Origin: Baffinella frigidus
Lineage: Eukaryota > Cryptophyceae > Cryptomonadales > Baffinellaceae
Direction of reading: 5' to 3'
Assembly: GCA_026770585.1 (NCBI GenBank)
Contig: MU646946.1
Span: 199,882 to 210,987 of the forward strand
DNA: 11,106 nucleotides
Each line of letters opens with the position of its first letter. The first letter of the stretch is position 1. This document shows positions 5,122 to 11,028 of this stretch, in pieces. Position numbers and translations under genes: made by a program. Below the pieces are notes generated by a model that worked only from the letters and a program-made list of their open reading frames with translations, was not told the origin of the DNA and did no database searches.

Positions 5122-5256
5122 TGTTTAATAATATTATACATGCAATATTCCATGGTTTTTATAGATTTTGTACCGAGAAAAGGTTGTATATGTAGTTGTA
5201 AAGCCTATAAATGGACTGTTTATTACCGCCCTGGTACAAAAAAGCGTCCGTTAGGG
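5051..5256. repeat. direct duplication unit 1 (blocks A-B-C)
   Basis: Three conserved blocks in order: A (5051-5121, CTCGAGGTGCTGCACC... to AGCTTATA), B (5165-5192, TTTTGTACCGAGAAAAGG) and C (5218-5256, CCCTGGTAC...CGTCCGTTAGGG). The same blocks in the same order form unit 2. Sequence between blocks is AT-rich and poorly conserved. Confidence 0.7.
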
Positions 5257-5277
5257 ACACATGGTCAGCTCAGCGGG

Positions 5278-5695
5278 CCTCTCGCGGTGCTGCACCGCTG
5301 GCTGGCTCGCCGGTTGCCAACGGGAGCAAACCGTGTAAGCTTATAAGTAGCAAAACATGTAGGGTATACATTTTATAATCTTGAACATGTAAGCTTATAT
5401 GTTCTGGATACGTTTTGTACAGGGAAAAGGTTGTACCTGCTAAGTTATATAGTCTATACAACTACGTGTGTGTAGTCTATACAACTGCACATCCACACAG
5501 CGGACTTCGAAGGGATTTCGAACAACCCTTAAGCGACAAGACCTACGACCCTACGGTAGGGAATCCGTAGGGACATATGGGGGGTTCCTACGGGTAGGGT
5601 AACGAAACATGGCTTAGATTTGACCATTTTTTTCTTTGTAGGCCGCTGCGTGGTACGGTTTATTCCTGTCCTGGTACGAAACGCGTCCGTTAGGG
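5278..5695. repeat. direct duplication unit 2, expanded
   Basis: Blocks A' (5278-5345), B' (5412-5439) and C' (5658-5695) repeat unit 1. The B'-C' gap is about 190 bp longer. The additional DNA holds a 16-bp direct repeat TAGTCTATACAACTRC (5450-5465 and 5473-5488) and the hairpin CCCTACGG/CCGTAGGG (5549-5556, 5565-5572) that resembles the CTACGGTAG motifs of the fold-backs. Reads like a duplicated element that later took an insertion. Confidence 0.65.
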
Positions 5696-5752
5696 GGAAA
5701 TGATCTTCTTTCCTGCTTTAGGGGTTTAATCCTACACCCTAAATCCTCAACC

Positions 5753-5975
5753 CTCGGGTTTCGGGTTTCGGATTTCGTGTTTCGTGTTTTGTGTTTTGGT
5801 TTTCTTGTTTCGTGCTTCGGAATTCGGAATTCGTTTTTCGGATTTCGTGTTTCGGATTTCATGTTTCGGATTTCGTGTTTGACTTTCAGGTTTCGGGCTT
5901 CCCACCAGCTGCCCCAGAGAGCACTTCCCTGAACCCCACACCCCACACCCCTAACCCCTCAAACCCTAAACCAAG
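5753..5975 (+). repeat. degenerate TTTCGGG/TTTCGTG array then C-rich filler
   Basis: 7-bp TTTCGNN variants to about 5900, then CCCCACACCCC and CCCTAAACC words with the other strand G-rich. Open frames in both directions reflect periodicity only. Confidence 0.8.
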
Positions 5976-5976
5976 G

Positions 5977-6437
5977 GCTGTACCGTTCGGCCTTTTCCGG
6001 GGGGGGGGGGGTGCTGCGTGTACGGTTCAGGGTTTCGGCTTTCAGGTTTCGGGTTTGAGGTAGCACCGTTTAGCCTTTTCCGGGGGGGGGGGGGTGCTGC
6101 TTTACGGTTCAGGGTTCCGGATTTGAGGTTTCGGCTTTCAGGCTTCGGGTTTGAGGTTGCACCTTTCGGCCTTTTCCGGGGGGGGGGGGGTGCGTGTACG
6201 GTTCATGGTTCCGGATTTTACGGTTCATGGCTCCGGATTTGAGGTTTCGGATTTGAGGTTTCGGGTTTGAGGTGGCACCTTTCGGCCTTTTCCGGGGGGG
6301 AGGGGTGCTGCGCTTACGGTTCAGGGTTCCTTTCGACTTTTTCCCGGGGGGGGTTGCTGCGTTTACAGTTCAGGGTTTCGGGTTTGAGGTGGAACCTTTC
6401 GGCCTTTTGCGGGGGGGGGGTGCTGCCCGCCCGCGTG
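5977..6437 (+). repeat. higher-order array of a G-run module, six copies
   Basis: Each copy has GGCCTTTTCC, a G run, TGCTGCGTGTACGGTTCAGG, then GGTTTCGGGTTTGAGG filler. GCCTTTT (or its equivalent) starts at 5990, 6073, 6169, 6285, 6335 and 6402. The run is exactly 13 G in the first three copies, then 12 (with an internal A), 8 and 10. Open plus-strand frames reading FGLFRGGGGAA appear, but the run length changes the frame between copies, so I do not call coding. Strong candidate for G-quadruplex structure. Confidence 0.8.
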
Positions 6438-6439
6438 TA

Positions 6440-6654
6440 CCAGTGCCACCTGGTTTCGTGTTTCGTGTTTGGGGTTTCGGGTTTGTGGTTTGGGGTTCGG
6501 GGTTTGGGGTTTGGGGTTTCGGGTTTAGTGTTTGGGGTGCAGGGTGTAGCGTTTGATGTTTAGTGTTGAGTGTTTAGTGTTTAGGGTTTAGTGTTTAGTG
6601 TTTCGGGTTCATGGTTCACGGTTGAGGGTTTAGGTTTTAGGGTTTCGGTTTCTA
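6440..6654 (+). repeat. degenerate telomere-like filler
   Basis: GTGTTTCGTGTTTGGGG passes to GTGTTTAGTGTTTAGGG and GGTTTTAGGG variants. No gene. Confidence 0.8.
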
Positions 6655-6980
6655 GGGTTTCGGTATAGGGGGTACCACGCACACACCCTTCCTAAGGGTT
6701 TAGGGTTTAGGGTTTCGGTTTTAGGTTTTAGGTTTTAGGGTTTCGGTTTCTAGGGTTTCGTTTTAGGGTGTACCACGCACCCCCCCTTCCCACGGGTTTT
6801 GGGTTTTGGGTTGAGGGTTTAGGTTTCAGGGTTTCGGTTCCTAGGGTTAAGGTTTAGGGTGTACCACGCACCCCCCCTTCCCAAGGGGTTTGGGTTTTGG
6901 GTTTTGGGTTTTGGGTTTTGGGCTTAAGGGTTTCGGTTGCTAGGGTTGAGGATTAGGGGGTACCACGCACACCCCCTTCA
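6655..6980 (-). repeat. ~96-bp higher-order repeat, four copies, ending in a short coding-like tag
   Basis: TACCACGCAC starts at 6673, 6771, 6862 and 6961, spaced 98, 91 and 99 bp. The units share TTTCGGTT.CTAGGGTT, GGG.GTACCACGCACMCCCCCTTC and GGGTTTTGGG filler. On the minus strand the tag reads KGVCVVP or KGGCVVH. The same KGVCVV continues from the larger module at 6976-7041, so the first three copies look like truncated pieces of that module spread by tandem amplification. Confidence 0.7.
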
Positions 6981-7041
6981 CGCCGAGGCACGCGTCCAAC
7001 CCCGCCTGGTCCTCCACTTTGCTCACCTGGTTTCGGGGTGA
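6976..7041 (-). pseudogene. module P copy 1, coding-like fragment
   Basis: The minus strand reads SPRNQVSKVEDQAGLDACLG then VKGVCVVP into 6957. Copies at 7166-7223 and 7485-7550 read almost the same; differences are mostly silent (AAC/AAT, GCG/GCA, TTG/CTA/CTG, TGC/TGT) or Asp/Glu. That is the pattern left by selection on protein. The first codons overlap CAG|GTGAGC, a typical splice donor, so an exon edge is a competing reading. Function unknown. Confidence 0.5.
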
Positions 7042-7046
7042 ACCCC

Positions 7047-7162
7047 CGAGTGTATTCAGCACGTGCCGTCGGACGTGCCCCGTACCACCAAAAGCTGTCG
7101 CGTCCTAGTTTAGTACTGGCGAGTCCGACTTTAGTACGGGGCACGTCCGATAAATACACTCG
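7047..7162. mobile_element. 116-bp fold-back, deletion derivative
   Basis: Ends CGAGTGTATT and AATACACTCG. The sequence matches 7275-7463 apart from a missing 73-bp internal segment (7314-7386 of the larger copy). The left arm has an extra CAGCACGTGCCG relative to the right. It lies between module P copies 1 and 2. Confidence 0.7.
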
Positions 7163-7165
7163 TGC

Positions 7166-7223
7166 CTCACGCCGAGGCACGCATCCAGCCCCGCCCGGTC
7201 CTCCAATTTGCTCACCTGGTTTG
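7166..7223 (-). pseudogene. module P copy 2
   Basis: Minus strand reads NQVSKLEDRAGLDACLGV and is then cut off by the fold-back at 7162, where copies 1 and 3 continue into KGVCVV. Changes from copy 1 include Val/Leu, Gln/Arg and silent TTG/CTG and GAC/GAT. Confidence 0.5.
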
Positions 7224-7274
7224 CCCAAAAAGATAATCACGGTTACGAGCCTCGAACCTGATTGGACGAAACCC
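7224..7274. other. unique spacer
   Basis: About 50 bp (CCCAAAAAGATAATCACGG...ATTGGACGAAACC) between module P copy 2 and the second fold-back. GGTTACGAGCCTCGAACC has a tRNA-like look but no cloverleaf forms around it. Confidence 0.3.
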
Positions 7275-7463
7275 CGAGTGTATTCAGCATGTGCCGTCGG
7301 ACATGCCCCGTACCAACACAGATTCTCTGGTACTAAGCTAGGACGCGCCGCCGGACGTGACTCTCTTGCGATCCACCGACGACCTGCACCAAAAACTGTG
7401 ACGTCCTAGTTTAGTACTGGCGTGTCCGACTTTAGTACGGGGCACGTCCGATAAATACACTCG
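7275..7463. mobile_element. 189-bp fold-back, full-length copy
   Basis: Outer arms CGAGTGTATT...GGACATGCCCCGTAC and GTACGGGGCACGTCCGA...AATACACTCG pair, as do inner arms near GGTACTAAGCTAGGAC (7329-7344) and GTCCTAGTTTAGTACTGG (7403-7420). The inner left arm is what the 116-bp copy lacks. No target duplication is clear. The minus-strand open frame across it, DRVYLSDVPRTKVG, is shared with the other copy but also follows from DNA identity, so it is not evidence for a gene. Confidence 0.7.
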
Positions 7464-7484
7464 ATCATTGACCACACACACGCC

Positions 7485-7550
7485 CTTCACGCTGAGACAC
7501 GCCTCTAGCCCTGCCTGGTCCTCCACTTTGCTCACCTGATTTCGGGGTGA
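7485..7550 (-). pseudogene. module P copy 3
   Basis: Minus strand reads SPRNQVSKVEDQAGLEACLS then VKGVCVVN. It sits to the right of the larger fold-back, so the order is P1, fold-back, P2, fold-back, P3. An ATG does not start this frame; an upstream ATG (minus, 7535) arises only by the first codons of a different register of the module. Confidence 0.5.
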
Positions 7551-7785
7551 GCGTTTGGGGGTTAGGGTTTGGGTTTTGGGTTTTGGGTTCAGGGTTTTGG
7601 GTTTGGGGTTTGGGGTTAAGGTTTCGGTCCTCGACCCAGCTTAGTTTAGGGTGCAGGGTGTAGGGTTTGGGGGTTGGGGTTTGGGGTTTGAGTTTTGGGG
7701 TTTGGGGTTCGAGGTGTGGGGTTTGGGGTTTGGAGTCTGTGGTTTGTAGTTTGGTGTTTGGTGTTTGGGGGTGGGAGTCGGTACC
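7551..7785 (+). repeat. degenerate GGGTTTG/GGGTTTT filler
   Basis: Long run of GGGTTTTGGG, GGGGTTTGGGG and GGTTTGTAG variants with no gene signal. Confidence 0.8.
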
Positions 7786-7930
7786 ATGTCAACAGGCACC
7801 TGTTCCTTCTTCGGTGGTGCGGCTGTCTTCGTCCGCACCTGCAGCCACCACCACCGTTTAACATGTAAGTTAACACGTTTTACAGTTAGGGTAAAACAGA
7901 TAGGCGGGAGCGTATTTTCTGATGCGGGCG
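7786..7930. other. unique stretch before the AT microsatellite, no gene seen
   Basis: Non-repetitive DNA (GTCAACAGGCACCTG...GCAGCCACCACCACC). Both strands have short open frames that run into telomere-like or AT repeat; none has supporting features. Confidence 0.35.
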
Positions 7931-8558
<628 letters not shown>

Positions 8559-8610
8559 CGAAGCCCACTGTGTGGGGCTCGGGAGAATACAAGGCTTACG
8601 GTTTATGGTT
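8559..8610 (+). repeat. dispersed module ending in TTACGGTTTATGG, copy 1
   Basis: AAGCCCACTGTGTGG, GCTCGGGAGAATACAAGGC and TTACGGTTTATGGTT occur in the same order, with a longer spacing, at 9268-9339. AAGCCCACCGTGTGG is also the end of fragment F at 10826-10838, so this word is shared by three loci. Telomere-like filler follows to about 8690. Confidence 0.55.
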
Positions 8611-8738
8611 AATGGTTTATGGTTTATGGAAATCTGCCGTTGAGGGTTGACGGTTCAGGATTTAGGGTGCACGGTTAGGGTTCAGGTGCTGAGGTGTTTT
8701 CAGCTGTGAATTTGCAGGTTTTAGTGAAGTGACGTCTC
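8611..8738 (+). repeat. short degenerate telomere-like filler and spacer
   Basis: GGTTTATGG, GAGGGTTGACGG, GGATTTAGGGTGC and GGGTTCAGGTG words, then about 50 bp of unremarkable sequence. No gene. Confidence 0.5.
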
Positions 8739-8924
8739 TCACACCTGAAGGTTTATGGTTGAGGCCGTGCCAGGGCTCGAAACAGTCAAGGACCAAAACA
8801 AAAAAGCAAAAGTCCGATTTAAAAAACCCTCAATCTGGTCAACAGTTTTGGGACTCTCGGATTGTACCAGGATTTTGATGGCTTTCTGCAGGACATCAGC
8901 CCATAGGACATTGGAACAATCAGC
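8739..8924 (-). pseudogene. fragment W copy 1, coding-like
   Basis: A 62-codon minus-strand frame (closed by TGA at 8741-8739, TAG upstream at 8927-8925, no ATG). It reads DCSNVLWADVLQKAIKILVQ then SESPKTVDQIEGFLNRTF. Against copy 2 (8995-9043) the segment ADVLQKAI-ILV-SES has five silent and two amino-acid-changing codons in 16, the clearest sign of past translation in this window. Predicted amphipathic helices; no family recognised. The segment's first part lies in the left arm of the 367-bp inverted repeat. Confidence 0.55.
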
Positions 8925-9239
8925 CTAGTTTCTGTAGGGAAATCTCCAATCCCCTATTGGAGCGAGTGTTTAACTTAAATACCCGTCGGGGTGAACTCTC
9001 GGAACGCACCAAGATTTCGATGGCTTTCTGGAGAACGTCAGCCTCCAGTTTCCCCTGCGCCCAGCCCAGGACGAAAGTTTTAGTTGGATTTGCACTAGCA
9101 CTCCTCGTGAATTCCCAATGAGTGCCGCGAAAATACGCGTAAACACTCGCTCCAATAGGGGATTGGAGATTTCCCTTCAGAAACTAGGCTAATTGTTCAA
9201 ATGTCCTATGGGTTGATGTCTTGCAGAAAGCCATGGAAA
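8873..9239. mobile_element. 367-bp inverted repeat with 100-bp arms
   Basis: Arms 8873-8972 and 9140-9239 match inversely at about 93 of 100 positions without gaps. The 167-bp interior is open on the minus strand. Both arms carry part of fragment W, so the inverted repeat was built from coding sequence, or the coding sequence belonged to the element. No terminal duplication is clear. Confidence 0.75.
8920..9183 (-). pseudogene. fragment W copy 2, 88-codon open frame
   Basis: Minus strand is open from 9183 to the TGA at 8922-8920, without an ATG. Parts read SPIGASVYAYFRGTHWEFTR, ANPTKTFVLGWAQGKLEADV and LQKAIEILVRSES, then a tail encoded by the inverted-repeat arm. The segment AQGKLEAD recurs at 9376-9410 as AQGTLEAE with silent GCG/GCT and GCT/GCC changes. 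The combination of silent changes in two independent comparisons makes once-coding status likely. A missing start codon and TAG upstream argue for a fragment or an internal exon. Confidence 0.55.
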
Positions 9240-9340
9240 TTTCGCGAAAAGCACCGATCTGCAAAGCCCACCGTGTGGTCCGATCGAAGCGTCTCATATG
9301 GCGCGCTCGGGAGGGTATAGGCGTTACGGTTTGTGGTTGA
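9188..9340 (+). pseudogene. fragment W copy 3, on the plus strand
   Basis: The right arm encodes NCSNVLWVDVLQKAMEI on the plus strand, the counterpart of copy 1. Of seven changed codons three are silent. After EIS the plus strand stays open to TGA at about 9341 but shows no similarity to copies 1 and 2; from about 9264 it runs into the dispersed module shared with 8559-8610. Confidence 0.4.
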
Positions 9341-9468
9341 GGTTTATGGTTTCAGGTGTTAGTGTTTATGGAACTCGGCCTCCAGTGTCCCCTGAGCCAA
9401 CGACGGGATTTGGTTACGTTCCATACACACCAACACCTGAAGCCATAAACCTAAACCACAAGCCGTAA
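9324..9468. mobile_element. 145-bp inverted repeat with a coding-like loop
   Basis: Arms 9324-9374 and 9418-9468 (51 bp each) match inversely with five mismatches. They consist of GGTTTRTGG words related to the telomere-like filler. The 43-bp loop (9375-9417) on the minus strand reads SLAQGTLEAEF, a fourth piece of fragment W. Confidence 0.7.
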
Positions 9469-9475
9469 AGCGTAC

Positions 9476-9716
9476 ATTGTAGAAATGGGCTCCGCGCGGA
9501 TTCAAGGTCAGGTCAGGAAATGAATGAGGTCAGGAGATAAAAAAACGTCGAAAATGAACTTTTATGCTATCTTAGGCATGGGCAAGATGCCCAAAATAGA
9601 ATCAACCAACCGTAACATAGCAAAAAATCAATTTTTCGTCAAAAAATCGATTTTTTGACGTTCCTGACCTCCTTACCTCACGTTCTAAAAATCCGCGCAG
9701 AGCCCATTTCTACAAT
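9476..9716. mobile_element. 241-bp fold-back element with a 24-bp palindrome
   Basis: Terminal arms 9476-9502 and 9690-9716 match at 26 of 27 positions (ATTGTAGAAATGGGCTCC...). Inside are several GGTCAGG words facing CCTGACC, CTATCTTAGGCAT...CCCAAAATAG around GGGCA-AGA-TGCCC, and a perfect 24-bp palindrome at 9637-9660 (half CGTCAAAAAATC). AT-rich interior with no open frame. Ends flanked by AC on both sides, too short to prove a duplication. Confidence 0.75.
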
Positions 9717-9731
9717 ACCTTCCAGAGACTA

Positions 9732-9929
9732 TCCCGAGGCGGGACAATCTCATATGGAAACACTTGTAATTTACAAACTTGGTTCGATGAAATTTACTAC
9801 ACATAACGATCTTTACTAGTAATATTAAAGCAAACATGTAGTAATTTTGATTGAAATCCAGTTTTTAAATTATAAGTGTTTCCATGTGAAATCTCACCCG
9901 AGGCGGGCCTGTGTATCCCGAGGCGGGCC
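9732..9929. repeat. three direct copies of CCCGAGGCGGG
   Basis: Copies at 9733-9743, 9897-9907 and 9918-9928. The first and second are separated by the fold-back element at 9753-9889; without it they would be about 28 bp apart, similar to the 21-bp spacing of the second and third. This suggests an original short tandem array split by insertion. Confidence 0.7.
9746..9896. mobile_element. ~137-bp AT-rich inverted-repeat element with AATCTC(A) direct repeats
   Basis: TATGGAAACACTTGTAATTT near 9753 faces its inverse AAATTATAAGTGTTTCCATG near 9867-9886; AATTTACTAC and GTAGTAATTTT continue the pairing inward. AATCTCA stands directly outside both ends (9746-9752 and 9890-9896), a possible 6-7-bp target duplication. 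The interior is AT-rich with no coding frame. Confidence 0.7.
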
Positions 9930-10049
9930 TATCCCATGTCATTCACGAGACAGCCTTTGCACCGTGACGGTAAGCAAACCGGGAAGGATTGCTTTTTTCG
10001 AGAGGTCCCCGTACCGAGTCATTACCGTAGAAAACAGTAGCAGAAAAAA
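9930..10049. other. unique spacer, no gene seen
   Basis: Non-repetitive DNA with ACCGTGACGGT (near-palindromic, 9960-9970) and GGTCCCCGTACCG. No convincing frame. Confidence 0.3.
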
Positions 10050-10360
10050 TTGACCTTTTCCCAGGGCAGTTCTGGGGGTGATTTTGGTTGGTGGTTTGGG
10101 GGGTGAGTTTTGGGTGAGAGTTTTGGGGGTGGGCACCTCGAACTGTTCGAGGTGGGTTTAGGGGTCAGAGTTTAGGGGTGGGGTTTTGGGAGAGAGTTTT
10201 GGGGGTGAGCACCTCGAAGAGGCGGAGGGTGACATCCTCCTCTATCTGTCGACCTTTTCCCATGGAGTTCCGGGGGTGATTTTGGGGGGTGATTTTGGGG
10301 GGTGAGTTTTGGGTGATAGTTTGGGGGGTGAGCACCTCAAAGAGGCGGAGGGTGGCAGGA
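10050..10360 (-). repeat. three tandem copies of an exon-like plus G-rich unit
   Basis: Plus-strand units at about 10050-10158, 10159-10248 and 10249-10360 share GACCTTTTCCCA.GG, GTTCTGGGGGTGATTTTGG, TTTTGGGTGAKAG and GAGCACCTC. In the first unit CACCTCGAAC-T-GTTCGAGGTG (10134-10154) is a perfect 10-bp-stem hairpin. On the minus strand the words read DPATLRLFEVLTP and EDVTLRLFEVLTP, then proline-rich PPKITPQN. Each GAG|GTGCTCACC could be a splice donor followed by a C-rich intron, with CGACAG|ATAGAGGAG a possible acceptor. Confidence 0.6.
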
Positions 10361-10458
10361 TCGCCCTTGGTGCTCATCAGGACCGCCGGCAGCTTGCGGA
10401 GCTGCGCAAACCGCATCAAATCAAATTCAAATTCAAATTCAATCAAATCACGCATCAC
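10165..10458 (-). pseudogene. open frame with repeated TLRLFEVLTP, exon-like
   Basis: A 97-codon minus-strand frame from ATG at 10458. Its start (MMRDLIEFEFEFDLMRF) is encoded by a short AAATTC tandem repeat (10422-10452). The middle, FAQLRKLPAVLMSTKGDP, looks protein-like, followed by ATLRLFEV. The second copy, EDVTLRLFEV, differs by silent TTT/TTC in its Phe codon and by Ala/Val. The proline-rich connecting parts are low complexity and may be intronic. I do not recognise a family. Whether this is an expressed gene or a remnant cannot be told. Confidence 0.35.
10422..10452. repeat. short AAATTC tandem repeat
   Basis: CAAATTCAAATTCAAATTCAATCAAATCACGC: three to four 6-bp units. Explains the EFEFEF peptide on the minus strand. 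Confidence 0.85.
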
Positions 10459-10555
10459 AGTAAATTAAATCACGCGGTCAGGAGGTCAGGACACGTCTCG
10501 TTCGATTTGGCGCGCAACGTGAGTTAGAGTTGAGGATGAGAAGGAGACTCATTAT

Positions 10556-10840
10556 CCACACGGTGGGCTACGAACCTTTCATCAAAAGTCAACTTGCCTT
10601 GAGGCAATTTACTTTAAGGATTTTCTGGTGCGATTGGGTCACGTACCCCACTGGAATCTCATCTCGGACCATACCAGAATCTGTCCTGATGTCAAGGCGT
10701 AAGATAGCATCATTTGATGCCTAAAATAGCATATACACCCTTACCTTCCGCGTGGGGAGCCTAAGATAGCGGGACAGATTCTGTCTTGGTCCGAAATTAA
10801 ATCCAGGCCCAACGAAACCCTCGAAGCCCACCGTGTGGAA
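10556..10840 (+). pseudogene. fragment F, copy 2, split by an insertion
   Basis: Bases 10556-10658 and 10804-10840 together equal the 140-bp fragment at 1730-1869 in inverse orientation (103+37, no gaps, roughly 91% identical). On the plus strand the frame reads KSTCLEAIYFKDFLVRLGHV, PHWN, and after the insertion NPGPTKPSKPTVWKAS to a TAA in the AAAACGT repeat. The insertion splits the codon region at WN|P. The two copies lie 9 kb apart as an inverted pair. Function unknown. Confidence 0.55.
10659..10799. mobile_element. 141-bp MITE with 28-bp terminal inverted repeats and AATC target duplication
   Basis: Ends TCATCTCGGACCATACCAGA and TAATTTCGGACCAAGACAGA (the latter read inverse) extend to 28 bp with 23 matches, both finishing in AGAATCTGTCC. 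AATC occurs directly outside each end (10655-10658 and 10800-10803) and once in the uninterrupted copy (as GATT at 1767-1770). This defines a precise insertion with a 4-bp duplication. The interior has GATAGCATCATTTGATGC and GCCTAAAATAGCATATAC, related to the arms of the 2037-2380 fold-back. No coding capacity. Confidence 0.85.
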
Positions 10841-10862
10841 AGCCTCAACCCCATGCATAGAT

Positions 10863-10890
10863 AAAACGTAAAACGTAAAACGTAAAACGT
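10863..10890 (+). repeat. (AAAACGT)4
   Basis: Four perfect 7-bp units directly after fragment F copy 2. It has the telomere-like period of 7 but an unrelated sequence. Confidence 0.95.
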
Positions 10891-10904
10891 AACCGGAAAA
10901 TCCA

Positions 10905-10995
10905 CCCCCCTACGGGGTTTAGTGTTGTTTAGGGTGGGGGGTGCAGGGTGGTGGGGTAGGGTGTAGGGGTAGGGTGTAGAGGTTTAGGGTTTCGC
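10905..10995 (+). repeat. degenerate telomere-like filler
   Basis: GGGTTTAGTGTTGTTTAGGG, GGGTGTAGGGGTAGGGTG and GGTTTAGGGTTTCG words. No gene. Confidence 0.75.
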
Positions 10996-11026
10996 ACATT
11001 AGTACACGGTATATGACCACGATCCT

Positions 11027-11028
<2 letters not shown>

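Noticed and set aside
6018-6563. Plus-strand frames with FGLFRGGGGAA repeats as a glycine-rich protein
   Set aside because: G-run length differs between copies in a way that shifts frame, and the linking sequence is telomere-like filler.
7235-7275. tRNA-like GGTTACGAGCCTCGAACC
   Set aside because: No acceptor, D or anticodon stem can be formed around it.
6953-7409. Opposing ~95 and 123-codon frames across the fold-backs as genes
   Set aside because: They cross element borders and use a different register from the one in which module P shows silent-site conservation.
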